From Bacteroidota bacterium (GTDB lineage: Bacteria > Bacteroidota > Bacteroidia > AKYH767-A > OLB10): a DNA stretch of 33,816 nucleotides. The stretch spans positions 1 to 33,816 of the forward strand of contig CANGJU010000014.1 in the NCBI GenBank assembly GCA_947453935.1. The letters are read 5' to 3'. Made by a program: the position numbers and the translations under genes. The notes under the pieces are model-generated. The model was not told the origin of the DNA. It did no database searches and was given only the letters and a program-made list of their open reading frames with translations. Shown piece by piece: positions 1 to 9,176 of this stretch; position 1 is the stretch's first letter; every line of letters starts with the position of its first letter.

Positions 1-1
1 C

Positions 2-517
2 GCTGCTGTGACAATTCATAAATCAGGAAGAGGAACCATTACCGACTTTTATGGATTCTTTTCATTTGTTGCAAAGCGAGGTGACACTATTGATTTTCAT
101 TATATCGGATACAAACCAGTATTATTTATAATTCCTGATTCATTGAAAGAAGATCGTTATTCACTAATTCAAGTAATGAATCGTGATACCATCTTATTAA
201 AAGAGGCTGTTGTTTACCCTTGGCCATCCAAAGAAGAATTCAAGCGAGCTTTCCTAGAACTTAAAATTCCAGATGACGATTTAAAAAGAGCTGAAAAGAA
301 TTTACAGCTTGCTGAAATTAAAACGATACAGGAAACAGTGGCCTATGATGGAGCTATTAATTACCAGTATCAATTGCAACAACGACAATCTAAGCTTTAC
401 AGCGCAGGACAATATCCTCAAAACAATTTATTCAATCCTATTGCCTGGGCAGCCTTTATTAAAGCCTGGAAAGATGGAAGCTTGAAGAAGAAAGACGAAA
501 AAAAGATTGATGAATAA
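2..517 (+). CDS. Carboxypeptidase regulatory-like domain protein, 5' end cut off by window edge
   Basis: The reading frame is open from the first bases, so the true start and any signal peptide lie to the left. The visible N-terminal part (TDFYGFFSF followed by DTIDFHYIGYKP) has the pattern of the carboxypeptidase-regulatory beta-sandwich, which in Bacteroidota caps many surface proteins. It is followed by a charged, probably helical tail containing WPSKEEFKRAFLELKIPDDD and a lysine-rich C-terminus. There is no barrel or enzyme domain, so it looks like a stand-alone small periplasmic or surface protein. Its stop overlaps the start of the TonB-dependent receptor gene by 8 nt, so the two are probably co-translated. 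The specific function is unknown. Confidence 0.7.
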   Translation, partial: AAVTIHKSGRGTITDFYGFFSFVAKRGDTIDFHYIGYKPVLFIIPDSLKEDRYSLIQVMNRDTILLKEAVVYPWPSKEEFKRAFLELKIPDDDLKRAEKNLQLAEIKTIQETVAYDGAINYQYQLQQRQSKLYSAGQYPQNNLFNPIAWAAFIKAWKDGSLKKKDEKKIDE

Positions 518-3053
518 GAGAATGCTTCGCCGATTATCTTTTTTCAAAATACTATTCATTATCTCCCTACCATTTGTAGTTACGAATGTGATGGGGCAAG
601 ATGGTATTTTAAAAGGTATTGTTAACGATTCCTTGCGCAAACCAATTGAAGCATGTAATGTTTCTATTCAGGGGGAGTCGAATGGTACCATCACGGATAG
701 CCGAGGGCGTTATGAATTAAAAATTACACCTTACAAAGATTTTATTGTTGTTTACAGTTTTCTCGGATATGCCCCTCAGAAGTTCACCATTAAGCTAACC
801 CCTGGAGAATTAAAAGAGCTGAACGTTCAATTACAATCGACTGTTAAAATGCTTGGGCCTGTGAATGTATCAGGAGAGAAAAGCAGGGATTTATTAATGA
901 CGCCTATTCAACCGAAAACACTCGAACTTATGCCAAGTGTGAGTGGCAACTTTGAAGGTTCATTAAAAACCTTTCCTGGTGTTGTATCTAACAATGAATT
1001 ATCATCTACCTACTCGGTTCGTGGTGGCTCGTTTGACGAAAACCTAGTTTATGTAAATGATGTAGAAATTTATCGTCCATTTCTAACGCGCAGTGGACAA
1101 CAAGAAGGATTAAGTTTTATCAATTCTGATTTAATTGCAAACATCAATTTTAGCTCTGGAGGATTTAATGCTACTTATAGCGACAAGTTATCTTCTGTAC
1201 TTGATATCGAATATCGCAAGCCAGAAAGTTTTTCTGGTTCTGCTTACATGAGTTTTTTAGGAGCTGGATTTCATCTTGAAGGAATTTCAAAAAATGAAAA
1301 GTTCACCTGGCTTACAGGCTTCCGTCAGAAGTCGAACCAGTTTTTATTAAAGAATTTAGATACCCGCGGAGAATACAAACCTTCATTTACTGATTTACAA
1401 TCGTTGTTCAATTATAAATTCACTGATCGCACTTCACTTTCATTCTTAGGAAATTTATCCATCAATGATTACCGTGTTATTCCTACTACCCGCGAAACAG
1501 AGTTTGGCAATATCAATGAAGCATTGAAGTTCACTGTATATTTTGGCGGTCAGGAGCAGAACGCCTACTCTACTTCTCAAAGTGCTTTAACATTAAATCA
1601 TCGTGTCAATGACCATTTGAATTTAAAGTTTATCGGTGCAGGATTTATCACGAAGGAAAAAGAATTCTTTGATATTCTGGGCGAATATTTCATTGATGAA
1701 TTAGATAAAGACCTAGGCTCATCAAACTTTGGTAATGTAGCTTATAATCGTGGTATAGGTGCCTTTTTAGATCATGCAAGAAATGAATTACAAGCGAGTG
1801 TTACTAGCTTTGAGCACAAAGGAACCTTTGTTCAATCGAAGTATAACTTTAAATGGGGAGTTAAAGCACAACACGAAGAAATAGCTGATAATATTGATGA
1901 ATGGCAATATCGCGACTCTGCCGACTTCTCTATTGTTCATCCTCCTGATAATCCCGGCGATACCGTTAATCTTAATCAGCAGATTGTATTGAATAATGTA
2001 GTTAAAAACAACATCAATTTGAATTCTAATCGCTTTAGTGGCTTTTTAAATAGCACTTGGCAATTGGATAGCGCTTTCACTTTATTAGCTGGTGTACGCG
2101 CAACTTATTGGGATTTCAACAACGAATTAAATATTAGTCCACGTGCCTCAATAGAATATCGCCCGAAAGGAAATAAATATTTAAAATTACGTGCTGCAAC
2201 TGGTGTTTATTATCAACCTCCGTTTTACCGAGAACTAAGAGGTCTAGATGGAAAAATAAATCCCGATGTAAAAGCACAGCGGTCAATTCATTTCATTGTA
2301 GGTGGCGACTATCAATTTTTATCATGGGGAAGAGAGTTTAAGCTAACGGCCGAAGCTTATTACAAAAAAATGAGCAACCTTAATCCGTATAAACTTGATA
2401 ACACTCGCATACGCTACCTTGCCAAAAACAATGCCGACGGATATGCGACAGGGTTAGACTTACGCGTAAATGGAGAATTCGTAAGTGGTATTGAAAGCTG
2501 GGCATCGTTATCATTTTTAAAAACAGAAGAAGATTTAAAAGATGATGGCTATTACAAGTACTATAATTCAGAAGGCGACCTGATTGTTCCTGGCTATACA
2601 TTCAACAATACTGCAGTGGATAGTCAGTTTGTAACGCCGGGAAATATTCCTCGACCTACTGATCAGCGAGTAACGTTTAGTCTGTTCTTTCAGGATTACT
2701 TGCCTAAATCGCCTAGTGTTCGTATGCACATGACGTTAGTATTCGGAACAGGCTTACCTTTTGGCCCTCCAGGAAACGACCGTTATAAAGATATATTAAG
2801 AGCACCTACCTACCGACGAGTGGACATTGGATTCTCAAAAATTATTATAGATGAAGATAAGCCGAATACAAGTCGCTTAAAAGTAATCAGCAAATTAAAA
2901 TCACTTTCCTTAAGCTTAGAAGTTTTCAATTTATTACAAGTAAGTAATACTATTTCATACACATGGATTACCGATGTTACAGGTCGTCAGTATGGAATTC
3001 CGAACTACCTAACTTCACGATTGCTCAACTTAAAAGTGCAGGCTAAATTTTAA
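510..3053 (+). CDS. TonB-dependent outer-membrane receptor with N-terminal carboxypeptidase-regulatory domain
   Basis: This 847-residue protein has a signal peptide (about residues 1-30, ending near VMGQ), a carboxypeptidase-regulatory beta-sandwich at about 32-115 ([16 protein letters not shown], then [10 protein letters not shown]), a TonB plug domain at about 130-235 ([20 protein letters not shown]) and a C-terminal beta-barrel ending in aromatic-rich strands and a final phenylalanine. Such receptors bring a ligand across the outer membrane using TonB/ExbBD energy. No SusD-like partner follows, so it is not a classical SusCD glycan pair, and the ligand is unknown. The frame could begin at a TTG at 507, but the ATG at 510 is preferred. 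It overlaps the upstream gene by 8 nt and lies 5 nt before the SUI1 gene. Confidence 0.9.
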   Translation: MNKRMLRRLSFFKILFIISLPFVVTNVMGQDGILKGIVNDSLRKPIEACNVSIQGESNGTITDSRGRYELKITPYKDFIVVYSFLGYAPQKFTIKLTPGELKELNVQLQSTVKMLGPVNVSGEKSRDLLMTPIQPKTLELMPSVSGNFEGSLKTFPGVVSNNELSSTYSVRGGSFDENLVYVNDVEIYRPFLTRSGQQEGLSFINSDLIANINFSSGGFNATYSDKLSSVLDIEYRKPESFSGSAYMSFLGAGFHLEGISKNEKFTWLTGFRQKSNQFLLKNLDTRGEYKPSFTDLQSLFNYKFTDRTSLSFLGNLSINDYRVIPTTRETEFGNINEALKFTVYFGGQEQNAYSTSQSALTLNHRVNDHLNLKFIGAGFITKEKEFFDILGEYFIDELDKDLGSSNFGNVAYNRGIGAFLDHARNELQASVTSFEHKGTFVQSKYNFKWGVKAQHEEIADNIDEWQYRDSADFSIVHPPDNPGDTVNLNQQIVLNNVVKNNINLNSNRFSGFLNSTWQLDSAFTLLAGVRATYWDFNNELNISPRASIEYRPKGNKYLKLRAATGVYYQPPFYRELRGLDGKINPDVKAQRSIHFIVGGDYQFLSWGREFKLTAEAYYKKMSNLNPYKLDNTRIRYLAKNNADGYATGLDLRVNGEFVSGIESWASLSFLKTEEDLKDDGYYKYYNSEGDLIVPGYTFNNTAVDSQFVTPGNIPRPTDQRVTFSLFFQDYLPKSPSVRMHMTLVFGTGLPFGPPGNDRYKDILRAPTYRRVDIGFSKIIIDEDKPNTSRLKVISKLKSLSLSLEVFNLLQVSNTISYTWITDVTGRQYGIPNYLTSRLLNLKVQAKF

Positions 3054-3058
3054 ATCGT

Positions 3059-3397
3059 ATGTCGAATAAGAACAAAGGCAAATCGGGTTTAGTTTACTCT
3101 ACAAATCCGAATTTTCAATACCAGGAAGAAGATAACAATCAGGAAACATTACCTCCCCAACAACAGTCGTTAAAGATCTGGCTAGAAAGAAAAGGTGGTG
3201 GTAAAATGGTAACTGCTGTAAAAGGATTTATTGGTAGCGATGATGATTTAGAAGCGTTAGGAAAAATGCTAAAGAGCAAATGTGGCGTTGGTGGAACTGC
3301 AAAAGATGGAGAGATTTTAATACAAGGAGATCATAGAGAAAAAGTGTTGACGTTACTCACACAAAGCGGTTATCAGGCAAAAAAAGCGGGTGGCTAA
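3059..3397 (+). CDS. SUI1/eIF1-like translation initiation factor (YciH type)
   Basis: A 112-residue protein whose C-terminal 70 residues match the SUI1/eIF1 fold: [34 protein letters not shown], and [19 protein letters not shown]. The first 35 residues are polar and probably disordered. Family members related to archaeal and eukaryotic eIF1 bind the small ribosomal subunit; in bacteria their role (E. coli YciH) is poorly defined. The gene starts 5 nt after the TonB receptor stop, so it is probably co-transcribed. Its stop codon directly abuts the stop of the convergent gene on the other strand, with no base in between. Identification of the family is secure; the cellular role is not. Confidence 0.88.
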   Translation: MSNKNKGKSGLVYSTNPNFQYQEEDNNQETLPPQQQSLKIWLERKGGGKMVTAVKGFIGSDDDLEALGKMLKSKCGVGGTAKDGEILIQGDHREKVLTLLTQSGYQAKKAGG

Positions 3398-4204
3398 TTA
3401 TTTAAGAATTACCTCGTAAAAGTTTTCTTGTTCTAGTCCATCAAAAAACTTTAAAGTCGAAAAACAAAACGACTTTTTAGATACCCATGCAAGACTTTCG
3501 ATTCGCTGTCTTTTTAAATTAGCAATTGCAAATAAGTTCAGGCAATATTTCTTATGCTTGTCTTCTACTTTAATTATTGAAACTTCTGCCTCCTCTTCTT
3601 CAAAAATCGAATTCGAATAACTAACGATATAGTCATTTGACTTGTTTGGTAAATATTCAATTGTCCCATTGTCAAATGAAGATAAATCCGGAATTATTTT
3701 TCCTGAATTAACATCAATTAAATTAGCAGTAGCAAAAGCATCATTTAAATCAACACAACTTATAATTACAATATTTAATTTAGGAATCATTCCCCAGTAA
3801 GCAGGCAATACGCCATAAACAACATCAGTATCTTTATTTATGATTTTATCATCATCATTTTCAAATTCGGAGGTGTACAAATAGTGAATATCATTTGCGT
3901 TTACAACTAACTGAGAATCGGAAATAAGATTTACAAATTGATTGTTAATTGTAGTATCTAAACAATATATTGCTGACTGCATCAAAGAAATATAACGCAG
4001 TGAATCGATGGATAAAATTATAAACGATTTATTATTCGCTTCAATTCGCTCGTCATGATCAATATCCAAATCGATTAAAATCGGGTCGTTATTAAATACA
4101 CAATTCGTATCGAGACTAAATGCAGAGCTATTACTACGCTGACCAATTGCAATTGAATTAATCAGTATTAAAATTAAAAAAGCAAAACTACTTTTTCGAA
4201 GCAT
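3398..4204 (-). CDS. Unknown secreted protein overlapping bshA
   Basis: I do not recognise this 268-residue protein. It begins with a clear signal peptide (MLRKSSFAFLILILINSIA, cleavage likely near IGQ), so it is exported to the periplasm or beyond; there is no lipobox cysteine and no further membrane segment. The mature part is rich in Asp, Asn, Ser and Ile, with an acidic run EEEEAE near residue 200. The repeated short strand-like segments suggest a beta-rich fold, but no catalytic motif is visible. The ATG at 4204 (preceded by an in-frame TTG at 4207) lies inside the end of bshA, an overlap of 17 nt, so translation is probably coupled to bshA. It ends against the SUI1 gene with no spacer. 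Confidence 0.65.
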   Translation of the reverse strand: MLRKSSFAFLILILINSIAIGQRSNSSAFSLDTNCVFNNDPILIDLDIDHDERIEANNKSFIILSIDSLRYISLMQSAIYCLDTTINNQFVNLISDSQLVVNANDIHYLYTSEFENDDDKIINKDTDVVYGVLPAYWGMIPKLNIVIISCVDLNDAFATANLIDVNSGKIIPDLSSFDNGTIEYLPNKSNDYIVSYSNSIFEEEEAEVSIIKVEDKHKKYCLNLFAIANLKRQRIESLAWVSKKSFCFSTLKFFDGLEQENFYEVILK

Positions 4205-5321
4205 CAATTATCTGCTGGTAATATTTTTCATAAACAGGCATGATGTGATGAATATCAAAAGCCTTTGCTTGTTTCAATGCAGCTTGTCGGAATTCAACTA
4301 ACTTTTTATCATCCGTTAAAATTGCAAGTGCATTCTTAGCCATATCATCCACATCACCTACATTACTCATAAATCCGGTAACACCATTAATGTTTAATTC
4401 AGGCATTCCTCCTGAATTCGATGAAATAACAGGCACCTGACAAGCCATTGCTTCCAAAGCTGCCAAACCAAAACTCTCCGTTTCAGAAGGCATCACAAAT
4501 AAATCAGCAATTGACAAAACTTCTTCTACCATTTCCTGTTTTCCTAAGAAACGTACTTCATTATAAAATCCTTTTTCACGAGTCATCTCTTCAATCTTAT
4601 GTCGCTCTGGTCCATCACCAATCATAATAAGCTTTGCAGGAATCTTTGCGCGAACTCGTTCAAATACTTCAACCACATCTTGCACCCTTTTTACTTTTCG
4701 AAAGTTAGAAGTATGCACAATCAACTTTTCGTTATCAGGTGTAATCGCTTTTCTGAAATGATCTTTTCTTGACTTAGCAAATCGTTTTAAGTCGATGAAG
4801 TTGGGGATCACCTCTATCTCCTTATTGATTTTAAAATTGGCGTAAGTATCTTTTTTGAGGCTCTCTGAAACAGCAGTCACTCCATCTGAATGATTAATTG
4901 CAAATGTTACTACGGGCTCATAACTTGAATCCTTTCCAACAAGTGTTATATCGGTACCATGTAACGTTGTAACAATTGGAAGATATAATCCATGTGTTTT
5001 TAAAATCTGTTGCGCCATATAAGCCACCGACGCATGCGGGATTGCATAATGCACATGAAGGATATCGAGCTTTTCATGCAATGCTACATCGACCAACTTA
5101 CTCGTAAGCGCTGATTCATAAGGTATATAATCGAAAAGTGCATAAGGCGTTGCAGTTACTTCGTGATAGAAAATATTTTCTTTAAATCCATCTAATCGAA
5201 CAGGCTGACTATACGTAATAAAATGAATCTGATGACCTTTTTCTGCGAGGGCCTTTCCCAATTCGGTAGCTACTACTCCACTACCCCCAAAAGTTGGATA
5301 ACAAACAATGCCTATATTCAT
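4188..5321 (-). CDS. bshA: N-acetyl-alpha-D-glucosaminyl L-malate synthase
   Basis: A 377-residue GT4-family GT-B glycosyltransferase that joins GlcNAc from UDP-GlcNAc to L-malate, the first step of bacillithiol synthesis, in the cytoplasm. Diagnostic features are the N-terminus MNIGIVCYPTFGGSGVVATE, the stretch LHVHYAIPHASVAYMA, TTLHGTDITLVG, and the C-terminal nucleotide-sugar site MPSETESFGLAALEAMAC with the E-x7-E motif. The length is normal for BshA. No other bsh gene (bshB, bshC) is in the window. A TAACTTTG -7 box lies only 4 nt upstream of the ATG at 5321. The downstream unknown secreted gene overlaps its end. Confidence 0.95.
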   Translation of the reverse strand: MNIGIVCYPTFGGSGVVATELGKALAEKGHQIHFITYSQPVRLDGFKENIFYHEVTATPYALFDYIPYESALTSKLVDVALHEKLDILHVHYAIPHASVAYMAQQILKTHGLYLPIVTTLHGTDITLVGKDSSYEPVVTFAINHSDGVTAVSESLKKDTYANFKINKEIEVIPNFIDLKRFAKSRKDHFRKAITPDNEKLIVHTSNFRKVKRVQDVVEVFERVRAKIPAKLIMIGDGPERHKIEEMTREKGFYNEVRFLGKQEMVEEVLSIADLFVMPSETESFGLAALEAMACQVPVISSNSGGMPELNINGVTGFMSNVGDVDDMAKNALAILTDDKKLVEFRQAALKQAKAFDIHHIMPVYEKYYQQIIDASKK

Positions 5322-5325
5322 AAAA

Positions 5326-5333
5326 CAAAGTTA
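5326..5333 (-). promoter_or_regulatory. Bacteroidota -7 box (TAACTTTG) 4 nt before bshA
   Basis: On the minus strand the sequence TAACTTTG matches the Bacteroidota -7 consensus TAnnTTTG, and TTTT then ATG follow immediately. No well-spaced TTG (-33) element is evident: the nearest TTG gives a spacer of 25. If used, transcription would begin at or next to the ATG, giving a leaderless bshA mRNA. The start codon is fixed by the conserved BshA N-terminus. Confidence 0.5.
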
Positions 5334-5384
5334 AGTATTTAAGTGAGAAAAATCGGAACAAAAAACAGGTCTTAAAGTTTACGA

Positions 5385-8321
5385 TTACTTCGCAAATGCT
5401 TTATAAAACAATTCCATGATATCGGTCCTGATATTCTTCTTTGCCAACATGGTGTTTTCAGCATCTGGATACACTCTGTTGGATAAAAACACAAATAAGA
5501 AGTTATTCTTCGGATCTGCCCATACACAGGTTCCTGTGAATCCTGTATGTCCAAAGGTAAGTTCAGAAGCGCTTTTTGCAGCAGGGCTCGACTTCTCTTT
5601 GTTCATTTCCGCTTTATCGAAAATTAATCCTCTGCGATTGCTGCTATTAGGCGCTGCCTGTGAAGTAAACAATTGAATGGTTTCTTTTTTCAGGTAACGC
5701 TTTCCATCATACGAACCACCATTCATTAACATTTTAAATATGATGGCTAATGATTCAGCATTCGAAAATAATCCAGCATGACCAGCTACACCACCCATCA
5801 TAGCAGCAGCAGGATCATGTACAGTACCTCTTACTACACATTTACGAAATGTTTTATCATCTTCGGTTGGTGCTATGGTATTGATATCCGTTTTATCGTA
5901 CGGATTAAACTGCATTTTCCATAAGCCCATTGGCTTGTAGAAATTATTCGTCACATACTCATCAATAGGTTGTCCGCTTATATGCTCGATTACTTTCTGT
6001 AATATAATCATACTTAAATCGGAGTACACCATGGTACCTGGTGTTTTTACTTCTGATTCGATTATCTGTTTCCAGATTTCGGATTTATAAGTATCACTGA
6101 TGAATAAACTATCCGCAACTTTACTAGAAAATCCTTCTGTCTTTTCTTTTTTGAATATGCAAGAGTCAAGACCATATTCCCTCTCTGTATTACGCCAAAA
6201 ACCTATGAAAGGCTGCAAACCTGCTTCATGCATCATTAACTGTCGGATGGTAATATCTTTCTTATTCGAATTTCGCAATTCTACGAGATACTTACTAGCT
6301 TTTGCATCAAGATCTAATTTGTTTTTTTCATACAAATGCATAGCGCATAAACTCGTTGATGCCACTTTGGTGATTGAAGCGATATCGTATAAGTCGCTAT
6401 TCGAAACAGCATGCGTACTATCATACGTAAAGTAACCGTACGATTTATCAAACACTACTTTATTACCTACTGCAAATAAAATCTGACAACCAGGAGTTAT
6501 CTTACTTTGTATTGCATTTGCAATGATAGAATCAACTGTATCAAATTTTGATGAGCTTACATTTATTGATTCTGGATAAGTATAACTATAAACGTCATTT
6601 AGTGTAGACTTAATCCCATCGCCAATACAAACATTATCAGCAATAGAAACAGATAGATGTCCTGTAAATGATGATGCTCCAAAAATCTTCTGTGCAGTTA
6701 ATCTTACCGGGTAATAAGTATCTTCAAAACCTTCAATAAGTACTTTTACATGATCAGTCTTTTTTAATTTAGATAACACATAGGCATTACCGAAAACACA
6801 TAAAATGGTATTATGCTGACTATTCAGTTTTTCAATTGCCTCTAGTACATCCGAAGATAAATTATAATTTTTAGGTGCATGAATAGTGGTATTATGCACA
6901 CTAACTATAACACGGTCATAATCTTTTAAATCGGTAATCAACTTATCTATGTCACGACTACTAACATCACGCTGAAAAGCAAAACAATCAACTTTTGCAT
7001 ACTTGTTTAATTCAATCTGAAACACATTATTAATGGTGTCATTAAAAACGATGGATGCAATTTTATCATTCTCATGAACCCTAATTGGAATAATGCGATT
7101 ATCATTTTTTAAAAGTGTTATTGCGTTATCATAAAGGGCAAAAGAGGTGTATTCTGAATTCGTATTATTTAAATCCTCAGTTAAATTATTAAGGTTTATA
7201 GGCGAATAATTATTTAATCCAACCCAATACTTAGCCATCAAAATTTTACGGACTCGATTGTTTAAATCAGCTTCGTCGATAGTACTATCTGCAACTGCCT
7301 TAATTATTCTTTCGATTCCTTTATCGATATTATCTGAATACAACAACACATCGTTGCCAGCCTGAAAGGCTTTTAATTCTAATTCACCAGGCTCGAAAAA
7401 ATCGGCTACACCTTTCATGTTCAGAGCATCGGTAAAAACTAATCCGTTAAAACCTTCCTTGCCTTTTAATAAACTATCTACGACTAATGGCGAAAGGCTG
7501 CACGCTTTCTTCCCGGTAGAATCTAATGCGGGTACATATAAGTGAGCGACCATTACAGAGGCTACACCTTTTCGAATAAGCTGACGGAATGGATAAAGCT
7601 CCACAGAATCTAACTGTAAAGAATCAGCAGTAACAACTGGCAATTCGTAATGAGAATCAGTACTTGTATTACCATGTCCTGGAAAATGCTTTGCGCAAGC
7701 GAGTACATGCTCAGACTGCATACCTAGCATGTATTCCATTCCGAATTGCGTGACCTCTTCGCGACGCTCACCAAAGGAACGATTACAAATAATAGGATTC
7801 GCTGGATTCGTGTTAATGTCGACAGCTGGTGCAAAGTTGATATGAATACCTAATCGCTTACAGTTTTGAGCAATTGCTTTGCCCATTACATTTGCTAAAT
7901 ATGGATTACCAGATGCAGCCAAGGTCATTTGACGCGGATATCTAACGGTACTGTCTAACCGCATTTGCAATCCCCACTCCCCATCAATACCAATCATGAG
8001 CGGTATTCTAGATTTAGCTTGAAGTTCGTTTGTCAGCAAAGCTTGGCCATACGGAGTTCCTTTAAAGAAAATGATTCCGCCTAATTTATACTTGCTTACT
8101 TTGTCTGTAATATCTTTTTCGTAGTAAGCTTCGCGATTTGAAAAAACATTAATCATGAAAAGCTGTCCTACTTTTTCATCAATGGACATTGTAGCGAGAA
8201 CAGAATCAGCCCAACTCGCACCATCAGCAGAATAGTAAGCAGGAGTATATTTTATATTTTGCGCATGAATGGTTTTAACTGAACCAATCAGAAAAAACAA
8301 AATAAAATAAAGAATCCTCAA
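5385..8321 (-). CDS. Secreted glycoside hydrolase family 3 / serine beta-lactamase-like fusion
   Basis: A 978-residue two-enzyme protein with a signal peptide (residues 1-20, cut before QNIKY). Residues about 35-370 are a GH3 TIM barrel of NagZ type: the flexible-loop His-Asp acid/base motif KHFPGHGNTSTDSH at 211-224 and nucleophile Asp298 in VFTDALNMKGV. Residues about 380-575 resemble the GH3 alpha/beta sandwich. Residues about 595-975 are a class C beta-lactamase/esterase-like domain with S649-I-T-K652, Y766-S-D768 and HTG at 925-927. The likely substrate is peptidoglycan or its fragments, but this is inferred. The start is TTG: it is the only usual start codon between the upstream in-frame TAG and the signal peptide. 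It is flanked by bshA downstream and a NYN gene upstream. Confidence 0.9.
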   Translation of the reverse strand: MRILYFILFFLIGSVKTIHAQNIKYTPAYYSADGASWADSVLATMSIDEKVGQLFMINVFSNREAYYEKDITDKVSKYKLGGIIFFKGTPYGQALLTNELQAKSRIPLMIGIDGEWGLQMRLDSTVRYPRQMTLAASGNPYLANVMGKAIAQNCKRLGIHINFAPAVDINTNPANPIICNRSFGERREEVTQFGMEYMLGMQSEHVLACAKHFPGHGNTSTDSHYELPVVTADSLQLDSVELYPFRQLIRKGVASVMVAHLYVPALDSTGKKACSLSPLVVDSLLKGKEGFNGLVFTDALNMKGVADFFEPGELELKAFQAGNDVLLYSDNIDKGIERIIKAVADSTIDEADLNNRVRKILMAKYWVGLNNYSPINLNNLTEDLNNTNSEYTSFALYDNAITLLKNDNRIIPIRVHENDKIASIVFNDTINNVFQIELNKYAKVDCFAFQRDVSSRDIDKLITDLKDYDRVIVSVHNTTIHAPKNYNLSSDVLEAIEKLNSQHNTILCVFGNAYVLSKLKKTDHVKVLIEGFEDTYYPVRLTAQKIFGASSFTGHLSVSIADNVCIGDGIKSTLNDVYSYTYPESINVSSSKFDTVDSIIANAIQSKITPGCQILFAVGNKVVFDKSYGYFTYDSTHAVSNSDLYDIASITKVASTSLCAMHLYEKNKLDLDAKASKYLVELRNSNKKDITIRQLMMHEAGLQPFIGFWRNTEREYGLDSCIFKKEKTEGFSSKVADSLFISDTYKSEIWKQIIESEVKTPGTMVYSDLSMIILQKVIEHISGQPIDEYVTNNFYKPMGLWKMQFNPYDKTDINTIAPTEDDKTFRKCVVRGTVHDPAAAMMGGVAGHAGLFSNAESLAIIFKMLMNGGSYDGKRYLKKETIQLFTSQAAPNSSNRRGLIFDKAEMNKEKSSPAAKSASELTFGHTGFTGTCVWADPKNNFLFVFLSNRVYPDAENTMLAKKNIRTDIMELFYKAFAK

Positions 8322-8374
8322 TTTAAGGTGTATTAACTATTAATAATTGAAAAGTAAACTTGTTTAGGTGAAAA

Positions 8375-9103
8375 TTATTGTTCTCCCTCTACTAATTGTT
8401 TCGATCGTAATTGCTTGTATTCTTCTCTGCAATTTTTACAATAAAACCAATCGCTGGTAAATGTTGTTGCTTCTTCGCATCCGCAACTATCACACTTACG
8501 CATAGATTCTGTTCGTTGGTAATTAAGTTTACTAATATGTTCATCGAGATGAATTGGAGCATAGTCAAAAAGATTGACTTCTTCCAACAAACGTGGATGA
8601 ACAGGATAAAATCCGTTGTTACCTTTTACGTTGACCAAAACAACACGCTTACCCATAGCACGAAGTTGTTTAATCAATGGTTGATAATCGATATCGCCAG
8701 CCAATATACAAGCTACATCAAACGATGAATTTTGATAGGCAATCGATAAGGCTGTTGTTGCAAGACCAACTTCTAAACAATTTTCTCTTCTCGCAGCTAC
8801 TTCCTTATTCTTAAAATCGTACTCGTAAATTTCGGTATTGTAATTACAACGCTTAGCAAGCATTTCATAAAACTGACGTTCGCGTAAGTTATCGTGACCT
8901 GGTTTATTAATCGCAATTGTTCCGAAGTAATAGGTTCGCACCAAATCAACCTGAACATCAGCAGCAAGCCCTAGTTGTTCCTTTACTAACTTTGGAAGTG
9001 CGCGATAATCTAATTCAAAATCGGTAGCCTCGCATAAACTTAAAAGGTATGGACGAACATGGTATAACCAACCTCCGTCAATAAATAAAATTGCTTTCAT
9101 CAT
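8375..9103 (-). CDS. NYN-domain (LabA/DUF88-like) putative RNase with C-terminal zinc ribbon
   Basis: A 242-residue cytoplasmic protein. The N-terminal 185 residues form a NYN (PIN-like) nuclease domain: FIDGGWLYH with Asp9 at the end of the first strand, and ACILAGDIDYQPLI carrying Asp137 and Asp139, followed by GKRVVLVNV. These acidic residues are those expected to bind metal in this fold. Residues 204-225 hold two cysteine pairs (CDSC and CKNC), a zinc-ribbon that may bind nucleic acid. Two adjacent ATGs (9103 and 9100) could start it. It lies 73 nt downstream of dapD on the same strand. RNase activity is a family inference; the target is unknown. Confidence 0.82.
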   Translation of the reverse strand: MMKAILFIDGGWLYHVRPYLLSLCEATDFELDYRALPKLVKEQLGLAADVQVDLVRTYYFGTIAINKPGHDNLRERQFYEMLAKRCNYNTEIYEYDFKNKEVAARRENCLEVGLATTALSIAYQNSSFDVACILAGDIDYQPLIKQLRAMGKRVVLVNVKGNNGFYPVHPRLLEEVNLFDYAPIHLDEHISKLNYQRTESMRKCDSCGCEEATTFTSDWFYCKNCREEYKQLRSKQLVEGEQ

Positions 9104-9176
9104 AAGTGTAAAAATAGAAACAGATTAAAAATAAAATTCAACAATTAACTGAGAATGATTAACAGGTTTTTAAACA

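Noticed and set aside
2380-2601. Minus-strand open frame within the TonB receptor gene
   Set aside because: It is antisense to the conserved barrel region, with no domain, promoter or signal peptide.
5416-5676. Plus-strand open frame opposite the end of the GH3 fusion gene
   Set aside because: It mirrors the strongly conserved beta-lactamase-like domain on the other strand and has no independent support.
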